From Candidatus Gastranaerophilales bacterium (lineage in GTDB: Bacteria > Cyanobacteriota > Vampirovibrionia > Gastranaerophilales > Gastranaerophilaceae), in assembly GCA_944326675.1 (NCBI GenBank), contig CALVET010000060.1, positions 1 to 44,039 on the forward strand: 44,039 nucleotides of DNA. The letters are read 5' to 3'. A program made the translations under genes and the position numbers. This document shows, piece by piece, positions 7,918 to 17,247 of this stretch. The stretch's first letter is position 1; every line of letters begins with the position of its first letter. The notes beneath the pieces were generated by a model that was given only the letters and a program-made list of their open reading frames with translations, was not told the DNA's origin and did no database searches.

Positions 7918-9153
7918 ATGATTAAAGCACAACGCGGAACAAAAGATATTTTAAATGATGAAATCCCCACTTGGCAATGGATTGTGGAAAATGCTAAAAA
8001 TGTATTTCAAAATGCAGGTTTCAGTGAAATTAAAACTCCGATTTTTGAAGCAACCGAGCTTTTTCAAAGAGGTGTCGGAGAATCAACCGATATTGTTAAC
8101 AAAGAAATGTATACTTTTAGCATAGGCGGAGCTGATAAAAATTCATCTTCTATCACGCTTCGTCCTGAAAATACTGCAGGAGTAGTAAGGGCATTTATTG
8201 AACACAACTTAAACCGCCAAAGTCCGCCGCAAAAATTCTGGTATTTTGGACCGATGTTTCGATATGAACGCCCTCAAGCAGGAAGACAAAGACAATTTCA
8301 CCAAATTGGTGTTGAAATGTTTGGAATAAATGAACCGGCTGCTGATGCTGAAGTTATTTTATCGGCTGTTGAATTTTTAAAATCAATCGGTTTGGGTGAT
8401 TTAGAAGTTGAACTTAATTCTCTGGGCTGTCCAAAATGTAAAAACGATTACAGAAATTCAATCAAAGAAGCTCTAAAACCATATCTTAATGACATGTGCG
8501 ACGATTGCAAAATGCGTTATGAAAAAAATCCATTAAGAATGCTGGATTGCAAAAATGAAAATTGTCAAAAAATATTTGAAAAAGAAGAAGTTAAAAAAGT
8601 CATTTTTAACGACTATATTTGCGATGAATGCAAGGAGCATTTTGACACATTACTTAGTTATTTAGATGAATTAAACATTAAATACAAAAGAAATAAACTT
8701 CTTGTAAGAGGTTTAGATTATTACAACAGAACCGTTTTTGAAATTAAATCTTCAGCTTTAGGCTCTCAAAGCGCTGTTTGCGGCGGCGGAAGATATGACG
8801 GATTAGTTGAAATGCTTGGAGGTACTCCGACTCCTGCTATTGGCTTTGCAATGGGGGTTGAGAGATTGTATAGTCTTGTTGAAAAAAAAGAGGTTTCTAA
8901 ACTTGATTATTATATTGTTTCAACAAATACAAAAGAAGCTCTAAAACTTGCGCAAAAATTGAGAAGCAACAACAAAAAAGTTGAATTTGATATGCAAAAA
9001 AGAAAATTCTCAAAACAACTGGAAAAAGCATCTAAATGCGCCAATTATGCCATTATTTTAGGCGAAGACGAAATTGAAAAAGGATTTTACAGCGTAAAAA
9101 ATCTTGATAGCGGAGAACAGAAAAAAATAGAAAATTTCAATGATTTATTATAG
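7918..9153 (+). CDS. hisS: Histidyl-tRNA synthetase
   Basis: A class II aminoacyl-tRNA synthetase that charges tRNA-His, 411 residues from the ATG at 7918. That start is preferred over a TTG at 7897 because AAAGG lies seven bases upstream and the conserved QRGTKDI follows at once. Motif 2 is FRYERPQAGRQRQFHQ, the HisA segments are LVRGLDYYNRTVFE and GGGRYDGL, and motif 3 contains GFAMGVERL. The insertion domain carries several Cys pairs (CPKC, CDDC, CDEC), as in many bacterial HisRS. A C-terminal anticodon-binding domain follows. A bidirectional terminator sits just after the stop. Confidence 0.97.
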   Translation: MIKAQRGTKDILNDEIPTWQWIVENAKNVFQNAGFSEIKTPIFEATELFQRGVGESTDIVNKEMYTFSIGGADKNSSSITLRPENTAGVVRAFIEHNLNRQSPPQKFWYFGPMFRYERPQAGRQRQFHQIGVEMFGINEPAADAEVILSAVEFLKSIGLGDLEVELNSLGCPKCKNDYRNSIKEALKPYLNDMCDDCKMRYEKNPLRMLDCKNENCQKIFEKEEVKKVIFNDYICDECKEHFDTLLSYLDELNIKYKRNKLLVRGLDYYNRTVFEIKSSALGSQSAVCGGGRYDGLVEMLGGTPTPAIGFAMGVERLYSLVEKKEVSKLDYYIVSTNTKEALKLAQKLRSNNKKVEFDMQKRKFSKQLEKASKCANYAIILGEDEIEKGFYSVKNLDSGEQKKIENFNDLL

Positions 9154-9157
9154 AAAT

Positions 9158-9190
9158 AAAAAGACCGATTAGTTAAATCGGTCTTTTTTT
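9158..9190. terminator. Bidirectional terminator between hisS and the convergent small gene
   Basis: AAAAAGACCGATT (9158-9170) pairs with AATCGGTCTTTTT (9176-9188) around a five-base loop. A-runs on the left and T-runs on the right let it work on both strands. Confidence 0.88.
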
Positions 9191-9207
9191 AAAATATTTT
9201 GTTTTAA

Positions 9208-9459
9208 TTAAGCTAAGTAGTTTAATTTGGTGTTGTTGAGAGCATTAAGCTCAGCATTAAGTGCCATTAGTTGTACGGAGGCATTGAGATTATCCGACAT
9301 AAGTGATGACTCTGCTCGATTTGCCATTTCAAGATTGCCCATAAACAGAGGGTTATTTAACATACCTCTTTGAATTGAATTATTTTGCAACATTTGAAAT
9401 TGCAAATTATTCTTTTGAGCTATTAAACTTTGTCTTGCTAATTGGGTAACTAAAGACAT
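9208..9459 (-). CDS. Small helical protein, unknown
   Basis: About 83 residues from the ATG at 9459, which has AAAGG upstream. An in-frame upstream start at 9498 would lie within the promoter. The protein is rich in Leu, Asn, Gln, Met and Ala, with no signal peptide or membrane segment. It looks like one or two long helices (for example NASVQLMALNAELNALNN). I recognise no family. Its own strong promoter and terminator make it a stand-alone, probably well-expressed gene. The helical, Asn/Gln/Ala-rich composition resembles coil-forming or secreted flagellar-type proteins, but that is only an impression. Confidence 0.6.
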   Translation of the reverse strand: MSLVTQLARQSLIAQKNNLQFQMLQNNSIQRGMLNNPLFMGNLEMANRAESSLMSDNLNASVQLMALNAELNALNNTKLNYLA

Positions 9460-9485
9460 ATCCAACCTTTCAAAATTGACACTAT

Positions 9486-9514
9486 AGTATAGCACCAAAA
9501 AACATGTTTTTCAA
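9486..9514 (-). promoter_or_regulatory. Promoter of the small helical protein gene
   Basis: On the minus strand TTGAAA (9514-9509), 17 bases and TATACT (9491-9486) form a near-consensus promoter. The predicted start lies near 9479, about 20 bases before the ATG at 9459. This rules out the upstream in-frame start at 9498. Confidence 0.65.
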
Positions 9515-9522
9515 GGGTAGAA

Positions 9523-10134
9523 TTAGCCTTCTTTTGTAATAATTTTGTCAATTAAACCATATTCAAGAGCTTCTTGAGCGGACATAAAATTATCACGCTC
9601 TGTGTCTTTCTTGATTGTCTCAAGCTTTTGACCCGTGTGCTCAGCCAAAAGACCATTTAACATAGCTTTCATTCTTAAAATTTCTTTTGCTTCAATTTCA
9701 ATATCGGTTGCTTGACCTTTTGCACCGCCCAAAGGTTGGTGAATCATAATTCTTGCATTCGGCAAAGCCAATCTTTTTCCTTTTGTACCGCCTGATAGCA
9801 AAAATGCACCCATTGAAGCGGCATCTCCAAGGCAAATTGTTGAAACCGGAGCTTTAATTAATTTCATGGTGTCATAAATTGCCATACCCGCAGTAATCAC
9901 GCCGCCGGGGGAATTAATATAAAGCATAATATCTTTTTCAGGATTTTCACTATCCAAAAGCAATAATTGAGCTACAATCGAATTAGCTACATCATCATCA
10001 ATTTCAGAACCGAGAAAAACAATTCTTTCTCTTAATAATCTTGAAAAAATATCAAAAGAGCGTTCTCCTCTACTTGAAGCCTCGATTACCGTAGGCACAT
10101 AATCCATTATTTTATATTCATTTATTCCGTACAT
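9523..10134 (-). CDS. clpP: ATP-dependent Clp protease proteolytic subunit
   Basis: The serine peptidase that forms the tetradecameric chamber used with Clp ATPases, 203 residues from the chosen ATG. The catalytic triad is visible: Ser107 in GDAASMGA, His132 in IMIHQPLGG and Asp181 in TERDNFMSA. The oligomerisation and substrate segment YINSPGG is also present. An in-frame ATG at 10164 is rejected because it overlaps the -10 box and has no ribosome-binding site, while AAAAAGG stands eight bases upstream of 10134. No Clp ATPase gene is adjacent. Confidence 0.96.
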   Translation of the reverse strand: MYGINEYKIMDYVPTVIEASSRGERSFDIFSRLLRERIVFLGSEIDDDVANSIVAQLLLLDSENPEKDIMLYINSPGGVITAGMAIYDTMKLIKAPVSTICLGDAASMGAFLLSGGTKGKRLALPNARIMIHQPLGGAKGQATDIEIEAKEILRMKAMLNGLLAEHTGQKLETIKKDTERDNFMSAQEALEYGLIDKIITKEG

Positions 10135-10162
10135 AATGAAAACCTTTTTATCTATATTAACC

Positions 10163-10191
10163 ATAATATTAAACGAATGTTAAAAATTCAA
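10163..10191 (-). promoter_or_regulatory. clpP promoter
   Basis: On the minus strand TTGAAT (10191-10186), 17 bases and TATTAT (10168-10163). The -10 box overlaps the upstream candidate ATG, which decides the clpP start in favour of 10134. Confidence 0.6.
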
Positions 10192-10284
10192 GTAAAAATA
10201 TTTAGATTTAGTTTGTTTGTAGTAAAATAAAATAGGATGTTTTCCCGTTAATTTAGTTATCACTGTAAAATAAAAGGAAATAAG

Positions 10285-11658
10285 ATGTACAATGTTGCAA
10301 TAGTTGGGGGTGGCCCTGCGGGAATTTTTACTGCATTAGAAATCACTAAATTAAAACCCGATTGGAAAGTTTTATTAATTGAAAAGGGTAGAAAAATAGA
10401 AAAAAGAATTTGTCCTATAAGAGAAGGTCAAAAAAAATGCCTTAGCTGCAAAACTTGCGGTCTTTTATGCGGATGGGGCGGAGCAGGCGCATTTTCAGAC
10501 GGCAAATTAACGCTAACTCCTGAAGTAGGAGGACACTTAGTTGATTATATGCCATACAATCAAGTTGAAGATTTAATTGAATATTGCGACAATATCTATC
10601 TTGACCATGGTGCAACACAAACCGTTTTTGGTACAAATAAGGCTGATTTTGCCGACATTGAACATGCTGCAACTTTAGCTGAATTAAAACTTGTACATTC
10701 ACCTGTACGCCACTTGGGAACAGAAAAATCACTGGCGGTATTGAAATCAATGCAAGACTATCTAATGGATAGAATTGACATCATAAACAATGAACAAGTT
10801 GAAGAATTAATTATTAAAGATGGTGTTATTAAAGGCTTCACAACCCGCCAAGGCAGTGAATATTTTGCTGATTATGTTGTAGTTGCCCCCGGACGCGAAG
10901 GAGCGGATTGGTTAAGTCAACAATTCATTAAACACAAAATCGAAATGGTTAATAACGCAGTTGACGTAGGTGTTCGTGTTGAATTGCCTGCTGCTGTTAT
11001 GGAACCTATTACATCTCGTTTATATGAATCAAAATTAATCTACCATGCGCCGACTTTTGGTGATGAAGTCAGAACATTCTGTATGAATCCTAACGGCGAA
11101 GTTGTTAACGAAAACTATAACGGTATTTCAACTGTTAACGGACATTCTTATGCAGATAAGAAAACTCCTAACACAAACTTTGCTCTATTGGTTTCTAAAA
11201 AATTCACAGAACCTTTCCATGAGCCCATCAAATACGGTCAACATATTGCTTCATTAGCCAATATGTTATCAGGCGGCATTTTAGTTCAAAGATTTGGAGA
11301 TTTATTGGATGGCAGACGTTCTACTCCTCAAAGAATTAAAGAATCAATAATTCAGCCGACCCTCGAATGTGCAACTCCTGGGGATTTGAGCTTAGTTTTA
11401 CCATACAGACAGCTTTTAAGCATAATTGAAATGCTTTATGCTCTTGATAAAATTGCCCCCGGTGTAGCTTCAAGGTATACTCTTTTATACGGTATAGAAG
11501 TTAAATTCTATTCAGCAAGAGTATTAATTTCAAACGAACTTGAAACACTTGGAGTTAAAAATCTCTTTGCAATCGGAGATGGTGCCGGAGTTACAAGAGG
11601 CTTAATGCAAGCAAGTGCTTCAGGAGTTCACGTTGCAAGAGTTATCGCAAACAGATAA
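10285..11658 (+). CDS. FAD-dependent oxidoreductase (COG2509-type)
   Basis: A 457-residue flavoprotein of the uncharacterised FAD-dependent dehydrogenase group. The dinucleotide-binding motif GGGPAG is at 8-13. A Cys-rich stretch (Cys43, 52, 55, 58, 62) runs into the GWGGAGAFSDGKL motif typical of this group, and a C-terminal FAD segment reads LFAIGDGAGVTRG. No membrane segments or signal peptide are seen, so it is probably cytoplasmic. AAAGGA precedes the ATG. The physiological electron partners of this family are not established. It precedes, and slightly overlaps, the duplicated-module protein and the activase-like ATPase, so the three may form an operon. Confidence 0.85.
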   Translation: MYNVAIVGGGPAGIFTALEITKLKPDWKVLLIEKGRKIEKRICPIREGQKKCLSCKTCGLLCGWGGAGAFSDGKLTLTPEVGGHLVDYMPYNQVEDLIEYCDNIYLDHGATQTVFGTNKADFADIEHAATLAELKLVHSPVRHLGTEKSLAVLKSMQDYLMDRIDIINNEQVEELIIKDGVIKGFTTRQGSEYFADYVVVAPGREGADWLSQQFIKHKIEMVNNAVDVGVRVELPAAVMEPITSRLYESKLIYHAPTFGDEVRTFCMNPNGEVVNENYNGISTVNGHSYADKKTPNTNFALLVSKKFTEPFHEPIKYGQHIASLANMLSGGILVQRFGDLLDGRRSTPQRIKESIIQPTLECATPGDLSLVLPYRQLLSIIEMLYALDKIAPGVASRYTLLYGIEVKFYSARVLISNELETLGVKNLFAIGDGAGVTRGLMQASASGVHVARVIANR

Positions 11659-12394
11659 TATAAATAAAAACATAATTGCCTTTTGGGGTTACCCCCAAAA
11701 GGCTTTAATTAAGGAATATAAATTAAAATACCCGAATGCAAAATGGGTAGATTTGGATATTGACTTTAAATATCCTGATTTAAAATTTGTTCCCGACGCT
11801 TATTGCACAATAATTAAAAATATCTGCAATAACGCTTTTCACTTAAAAGATAAAATAATCGCCATTCTTGCACCCATAGGAAAAGACAAATGCGATAGCG
11901 CATATTTTATATCTGAAATATTAAAAAAAGAAGGCTTTAATATTGTTCAATCTGTTTTTGAAGATAAATGCCCTGATTTATCTAAAATTGAATTACCTAT
12001 TTCAAAAAGCAATTTACCTCTAAAAGAAAAAGTTGAAATAATAACCAAAAATATATATGAACAAAAAGACTACTCTCACCTTCAAGAAGTAAAACCTTCT
12101 TTTGGCTTTTGGGGAGTTCCGCCTAACGACCTTGATATTTTAAATCTTTTTCCGAATAACACTGAAGTTTTCGGATGGATTAGAGCAGTTGAAGCAGGAT
12201 ACCCCGGAGACTGGGAAATAGAAACCTATGTTGATGAAAATCTTCCGACTGTCTTTTTTACTCAGGCTTTTTGCTCTAAAACAGCTCTTGCTAAATATCT
12301 TGCCAACAAATATCAAGGCTTATATATAGATATAGATACAATTCCAACCAATAGCGCAAAAGCTAAAATAGAAGCATTTTTAAAATTGAGGTAA
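11633..12394 (+). CDS. Unknown protein with an internally duplicated FWG module
   Basis: About 253 residues; I recognise no family. Two halves look related. Each begins with a strand ending in FWG plus a Pro, continues through PN..W and YP segments, then a hydrophobic strand and a Cys-containing helix (DKCDSAYFISEIL in the first half, FCSKTALAKYLAN in the second). The start is uncertain: TTG at 11633 has AGGAG six bases upstream, GTG at 11615 is also in frame, and no early ATG exists. It overlaps the end of the FAD oxidoreductase gene and is followed after two bases by the activase-like ATPase, so a joint role with that ATPase is likely. An HgdB-like dehydratase component is one idea, but no clear sequence match is visible. 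Confidence 0.6.
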   Translation: MQELSQTDNINKNIIAFWGYPQKALIKEYKLKYPNAKWVDLDIDFKYPDLKFVPDAYCTIIKNICNNAFHLKDKIIAILAPIGKDKCDSAYFISEILKKEGFNIVQSVFEDKCPDLSKIELPISKSNLPLKEKVEIITKNIYEQKDYSHLQEVKPSFGFWGVPPNDLDILNLFPNNTEVFGWIRAVEAGYPGDWEIETYVDENLPTVFFTQAFCSKTALAKYLANKYQGLYIDIDTIPTNSAKAKIEAFLKLR

Positions 12395-12396
12395 AA

Positions 12397-13053
12397 ATGA
12401 AAACTTATATTGACGCAGGAACAACCTGGACAAAAATTCTAAAAGTTGAAAACAATGAAAAAACCTATTGCGTTATACCAACCAAAGATTTAAAAACTCT
12501 CAATTTAAAATACAATAAATGCACAGGTCACAGCCTGCCAAAAGATAAAAACACCTACGAAAATGAAGTTGTCGCTCTTGCAAACGGCGCTAAAAAATAT
12601 CTTGAAGATGATTTTATAGCGCTTGATTTAGGCTCAAGAGATATTAAATATGTTCAATATCAAAATAAAAAATTCAAAGACATGGACTGGAATGCTTCTT
12701 GTGCTTCTGCTACAGGTGCAACAATCGAAATGCTTTTAAAATTTTATAATGTTGATGTAAAAGATTTAAAATTTAATCCTCAAAAATACTCCGTAACCTG
12801 TGGCATATTTGGCTTAGAAAAAATCATGGATGATATTGCGCAAGGAATAAACCCTGAAATTGCCATTTCAAAATTTATCCACGGAATCGCTTTTAATGCT
12901 TACAATTTTGCCAAAAATCCTTCAAAAATTTGCATTTCAGGCGGTTTTTGCGAAAACAATTGTTTCATTGACAGTTTAAAACAATATTGCGATGTTATTC
13001 CTCTTGGCAGATTTGTTCTTGTAGACGGGCTTATGGCGAATGATTTAATGTAG
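12397..13053 (+). CDS. ASKHA-fold ATPase, 2-hydroxyacyl-CoA dehydratase activase-like
   Basis: 218 residues of the BcrA/BadF/HgdC type. In that family a homodimeric [4Fe-4S] ATPase drives low-potential electrons into a radical dehydratase or reductase. The phosphate-1 motif DAGTTWTK is at 6-13 and phosphate-2 DLGSRD at 77-82. The segment NASCASATGATIE (99-111) matches the family's NDKCAAGTGRFLE, and TCGIFGLEKIM (134-144) matches its second Cys motif, so the likely cluster ligands Cys102 and Cys135 are kept. Further Cys occur at 185 and 189. It is shorter than typical activases and no recognisable dehydratase subunits are nearby. GAGG precedes the ATG. The 3' end overlaps cheA by nine bases. 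Confidence 0.72.
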   Translation: MKTYIDAGTTWTKILKVENNEKTYCVIPTKDLKTLNLKYNKCTGHSLPKDKNTYENEVVALANGAKKYLEDDFIALDLGSRDIKYVQYQNKKFKDMDWNASCASATGATIEMLLKFYNVDVKDLKFNPQKYSVTCGIFGLEKIMDDIAQGINPEIAISKFIHGIAFNAYNFAKNPSKICISGGFCENNCFIDSLKQYCDVIPLGRFVLVDGLMANDLM

Positions 13054-16000
13054 AATATTTTCTATGACATGGATATATTCATCTTGTCTAAATGTATTTT
13101 TTTGAATATATTTTTTAATTCTCGTATCTTCAATTTCTTTTGAATACTTTTCCTTTGGCTCTGAACTTACAACAATAACGGGAGTTTTTTCATAATTTTG
13201 ATTTTTTCTTAATTCTTTAATAAAATCAAAACCATTCATCTCGGGCATTTGAATATCAGAAATAACCAAATCATATTTAGTTTGCTTGATTTTATCCAGC
13301 GCATTTATCGGATTTGTTGCAGTTGAAACATTATAACCCTGATTTGATAAAATGTTTTTTTGCAACATTCTTGTTGTTCTTGAATCATCAACAACAAGAA
13401 CTTTAAATTTAAAATTATCCTGTACTCTTGCAATTTCATTTTTAACCACTATTCTGCTTCTTATTTTTTTTGAAGTAATTGTAGTGATTATATCGCTTAT
13501 ATTTAAAATCAAACACGCTTCGCCGTTGGCTAAAGTTGTAATTCCCGAGATATGTTTAACCTTATACAACGGAGCTGCAAGCTTTTTGTGTACAATTTCC
13601 TGATCCGAAATCAATTTTTCAACAATAATTCCAAAAATTGTATTTTCCGTTTCTATTATCATTAAAGTACATTTCATTGTTTCACGGGGGCGATTTTCCA
13701 GCCCTAAAATTTGTGAAAGAGTATATATAACTATTGCAGAGCCGTTGTAAATATAATAATTGTTGTTATCTTTTTCAAAAACTTCATCGGCATTTATTCT
13801 TGTTATGGTTCTTATTACAGATGTTTCAATTGCATATAATTGTTTTTGTTCTTCAATAATGAACACTTTTTTTGTTGCAACCGTAGCAGGTAAAACAATT
13901 CTAACAACAGTTCCTTTGTTGATTTGAGAAAATATATCTACTCTTCCTTGAAGCTGGCTTATTTTATTGTTTACAATATCAAGCCCCAGCCCTCGTCCTG
14001 ATAGTTCTGTTACAAAATCTTCAGTTGAAAATCCAGGGTAAAATATTAAATTTGTCAATTCTTCATCAGAAATTGCATTTAATTCCTCAATGGTTAAAAG
14101 CTTCTTTTCAAGGGCTTTTTCTTTTATTTTTTCAATATTTAAACCCCTGCCATCATCTTTTACATCAATTACAACCTTGTTATCTTTATAACTTGCATTA
14201 ATTTCAATTCTACCTACGGGGTTTTTTCCCAATGTTTTTCTTGTTTCAACTTCTTCTATCCCATGGTCAATAGAATTTCTTATTATATGCATTAAGGGAA
14301 TTTTAATTTCTTCAATAATCGTCTTATCAGCCGTAATATCAGCGCCTTCAATTACTAAATCTATTTTTTTATGTTTATCTCTTGCAATATTATGAACCAT
14401 TCTCGGAAACAACTGAAAAATTGTAGATAACGGCAAAATTCTCATGTTTTTAACCATTGCTTCAATCTCTGTTGTTGTAGAATTTAATTTTGCTTCACTT
14501 TCTTGAATTTGCCTGAAAAGATAAGACATTTCTTTTATAAGATGTGTTATTTTTTCGTTATGCTGCTCGGATAATGCACACAATTGCTTATTATATGCTA
14601 CTATTTTTCTGAAATCATAAGTATCTTCGCCAATCGGATTTGACAAATATTTTTTATCAAAATACTTAATGTAATAACCCATCTTGATAAAGTTCTTTTG
14701 CCACTCAACCAAATCATTATTAATTTTCTTTGCTAAAGAAAGTTGTTCATTTGTCTTAATTTTTGAAACAATAAGCTCGCCAATTTGCCCTACTAAATTA
14801 TCCAGCTTAATTGAGTCAACCCTGAGAGTTTTAATTTCTGTATTTGTAATTGTATTTAAAATATCTTTTTGAGATAGTTCGTGTTGATTTTTTGTTTTAT
14901 TACCTTGGTTTTTATATTGAAATTTAACCATGGTTTTAATTACATCAGACTTAGTTAAAATCTCATTTAAAGAATTATTGTTCAAATCTTTTAATGATTC
15001 TGAGATTTCCTTAAAGCCCAATATAACATCATGACTAAGCGGCGTATTTTTTTCTTTGAAAATCTCAATTATTTCTTTAATATTTTTATAAATTACAGAA
15101 ACTGTATTATTCTTTTCTTTAGATATTAATTCATCAACAATTTCAACTGTATCAGGAATAAATTCTACGTTTATTTCCAATAATGGAATTTTTTGAATAA
15201 ACTCATTTAATTTTTCATCTTTTAATTCAACAACTTCTGCAGGTTTTTCGATTATTGGCTTCGGATTATCTTCTTTTGCCGCTTCTGAATGATTTAATTT
15301 TTTATCAATGATGTCATAATATGATTGTCTTTTAATGTTTTCTTTATCCAATAATTTTGAAAATTCCTCAATCAAACTCATGACTTCAGAATTTACATCC
15401 ATGAAAGAAAGCTCTTTATTGTCAGAATTTCTAAATCTGTCTATGGAATTTAAAACATTTTGAGCTAAATTTTTAATAGAGCTTAAATTTTCATCATCAA
15501 TGTTTAATAAAGTAATAAAGTCATTAATCATGCTTTCAATTTTAACAACTTCATCAAAATTCTTTTGAGCTCTCGCTAGTGAAACAGTATATAGTATTTC
15601 TATAATATCATTTTCAAGTCCGCTTAGCTTTTGAATTAACTCATTTTTTGTCGGATTTTCATCTGTAATAATTTTATCTTCTTCTTGAATTTTTGTTTGC
15701 TTTTCTATATTTTCAAGTTTTTCAATATATTTTTGAATATCAGGACTTTTATATTCGGTTTTTTGCGCAACGGTTTTATTAATCAAATCGGAAATAAAAT
15801 CCAAACACTCTGAAATAACATCCGTTACGTTTGTTTGAACCTTTAATTTATTTTCCTTAATTAAACTTATTACATCTTCAATTTTATGGGCAACATTTTG
15901 TATATCCTCAAACCCCAACATTCTGGCTGAACCCTTCAAAGAATGGGCATCTCTGAATAATTGAATAGCAATATCATAATTAAAACCGCTTTTTTCGAGC

Positions 16001-16095
16001 ATTAAAAGCTTGCCATCCATAGAAGAAATAATCTCTGCGGATTCCTGCTGAAAAATATTTAATATCTCATCTAATTCCTCTTTTTGAAATTCCAT
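13045..16095 (-). CDS. CheA-type hybrid histidine kinase with C-terminal receiver
   Basis: A 1016-residue chemotaxis-type kinase. The N-terminal Hpt domain carries the phosphorylatable His51 in AHSLKGSA. A long low-complexity linker (about 110-430) may hold a second, degenerate helical module. Dimerisation and HATPase domains follow, with the N-box IIRNSIDHG near 605, DDGRGL and GRGLGLDIV, then a CheW-like domain (about 750-890). A receiver completes it, with VVDDSR, the phosphoacceptor Asp near 944 in SDIQMPEMNG, and a conserved Lys near the end. A receiver fused to CheA is common in cyanobacterial and Pil-Chp-like systems, where it may act as a phosphate sink. It lies 28 bases downstream of the receptor gene in the same transcription unit. 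No CheR or CheB is in the window. Confidence 0.92.
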   Translation of the reverse strand: MEFQKEELDEILNIFQQESAEIISSMDGKLLMLEKSGFNYDIAIQLFRDAHSLKGSARMLGFEDIQNVAHKIEDVISLIKENKLKVQTNVTDVISECLDFISDLINKTVAQKTEYKSPDIQKYIEKLENIEKQTKIQEEDKIITDENPTKNELIQKLSGLENDIIEILYTVSLARAQKNFDEVVKIESMINDFITLLNIDDENLSSIKNLAQNVLNSIDRFRNSDNKELSFMDVNSEVMSLIEEFSKLLDKENIKRQSYYDIIDKKLNHSEAAKEDNPKPIIEKPAEVVELKDEKLNEFIQKIPLLEINVEFIPDTVEIVDELISKEKNNTVSVIYKNIKEIIEIFKEKNTPLSHDVILGFKEISESLKDLNNNSLNEILTKSDVIKTMVKFQYKNQGNKTKNQHELSQKDILNTITNTEIKTLRVDSIKLDNLVGQIGELIVSKIKTNEQLSLAKKINNDLVEWQKNFIKMGYYIKYFDKKYLSNPIGEDTYDFRKIVAYNKQLCALSEQHNEKITHLIKEMSYLFRQIQESEAKLNSTTTEIEAMVKNMRILPLSTIFQLFPRMVHNIARDKHKKIDLVIEGADITADKTIIEEIKIPLMHIIRNSIDHGIEEVETRKTLGKNPVGRIEINASYKDNKVVIDVKDDGRGLNIEKIKEKALEKKLLTIEELNAISDEELTNLIFYPGFSTEDFVTELSGRGLGLDIVNNKISQLQGRVDIFSQINKGTVVRIVLPATVATKKVFIIEEQKQLYAIETSVIRTITRINADEVFEKDNNNYYIYNGSAIVIYTLSQILGLENRPRETMKCTLMIIETENTIFGIIVEKLISDQEIVHKKLAAPLYKVKHISGITTLANGEACLILNISDIITTITSKKIRSRIVVKNEIARVQDNFKFKVLVVDDSRTTRMLQKNILSNQGYNVSTATNPINALDKIKQTKYDLVISDIQMPEMNGFDFIKELRKNQNYEKTPVIVVSSEPKEKYSKEIEDTRIKKYIQKNTFRQDEYIHVIENILH

Positions 16096-16123
16096 CTTTT
16101 CTACCCATGAGAAGAATTTTATT

Positions 16124-17182
16124 TTATAAAACTTGTTGTTTTAAATTATTTGAAGTTATTTGAATTTTTGAAACCATCTGTTCGTTTTCGCTTGTTATTT
16201 TTTGACTTTGCTCAACATATTGAGAAATCTCTTCAATAAAGCCATCTGTTGTTCTTGAATCATTGCTTATTTGAGAAGATGAAACAATTATTTCATTCAT
16301 ATTTTTCGAAATTTCATTCATCGCGCTGATTAATTGCTCAATATTTTCTGAAATTGTATGAGCCAATTCTAAACCGGATTCAATTTCTTTTGTACCTTCT
16401 TCTGTTGCCAAAACGGTTGAATTTGCCGTTTGTTGAATATCGTTAATTAATGAAATAATTTTTGTTGTTGCTTGTTTTGATTCATCAGCCAATTTCCTAA
16501 TTTCAGAAGCAACAACGGCAAAACCCTTACCGTGTTCTCCTGCGCGGGCTGCTTCTACTGCAGCATTTAAAGCTAAAAGATTTGTTTGCTCTGCTATATC
16601 TTCAACAAGCCCGATTGTAGATGAAATTGATTGAACAAAATCAGACAACTCCAGAATTAATTCCGCAATGGTTTGAATTTTATGTCTTATTGAAAACATT
16701 TTTTCAATATTAGCCTTAACTGCACTATATTCATTATTTGTAAAGCTGATTGATTGGTCTGTTTTTTCTCTTGTTTTATCCGTTAATTCAGCCATTTCAT
16801 CAGAATATTTTTGAAGATTTTCAATCAATTCCTTCACATTTTTAATTCTGTCATTAGAAGATATGTTATTTTCTTTTTGAAAATTATTTTTATCTTGAAT
16901 TGAACTAACAGAAGACAACATTTCATCAAAAGCATCTGCCACAATATTATTTAAAGGTCTTTGAACGGCATTTTTACTATATTCAAATGCAAAAAACAAA
17001 ATTATTAAACTTACTATGGATACAGTTATCAAATCATAACTAACATAGCCTAAAACCTTAACAAAATAAAAATTAACACCGAGCGCAATAAAAACCATTG
17101 CCCCGTCAAAAATTTGTTTTCTTGTAAGCTCTCTATTGATATTAACCTTGCTATTCAGATTATTATTTACTTCTTTTGACAT
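16124..17182 (-). CDS. Methyl-accepting chemotaxis-type receptor without a periplasmic domain
   Basis: 352 residues. Two closely spaced membrane segments (about 24-46 and 48-68) form a hairpin, so there is no room for a periplasmic sensor and no clear HAMP. The rest is a cytoplasmic coiled-coil signalling domain with the invariant tip [27 protein letters not shown] stands five bases before the ATG. The gene heads an operon with the CheA hybrid. With no external domain it probably senses a membrane or cytoplasmic cue, or an interacting protein (inference). Divergent from the receiver gene at 17248. Confidence 0.9.
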   Translation of the reverse strand: MSKEVNNNLNSKVNINRELTRKQIFDGAMVFIALGVNFYFVKVLGYVSYDLITVSIVSLIILFFAFEYSKNAVQRPLNNIVADAFDEMLSSVSSIQDKNNFQKENNISSNDRIKNVKELIENLQKYSDEMAELTDKTREKTDQSISFTNNEYSAVKANIEKMFSIRHKIQTIAELILELSDFVQSISSTIGLVEDIAEQTNLLALNAAVEAARAGEHGKGFAVVASEIRKLADESKQATTKIISLINDIQQTANSTVLATEEGTKEIESGLELAHTISENIEQLISAMNEISKNMNEIIVSSSQISNDSRTTDGFIEEISQYVEQSQKITSENEQMVSKIQITSNNLKQQVL

Positions 17183-17247
17183 ATTCCACCTTTATATAAA
17201 AAAATGTATAATCTTATTATAAATAATTATAATCAATAAATTGAATT

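Noticed and set aside
10442..10750. Long open frame on the minus strand inside the FAD oxidoreductase gene
   Set aside because: It is antisense to a well-conserved gene, has no ribosome-binding site or promoter, and its product has no plausible features.
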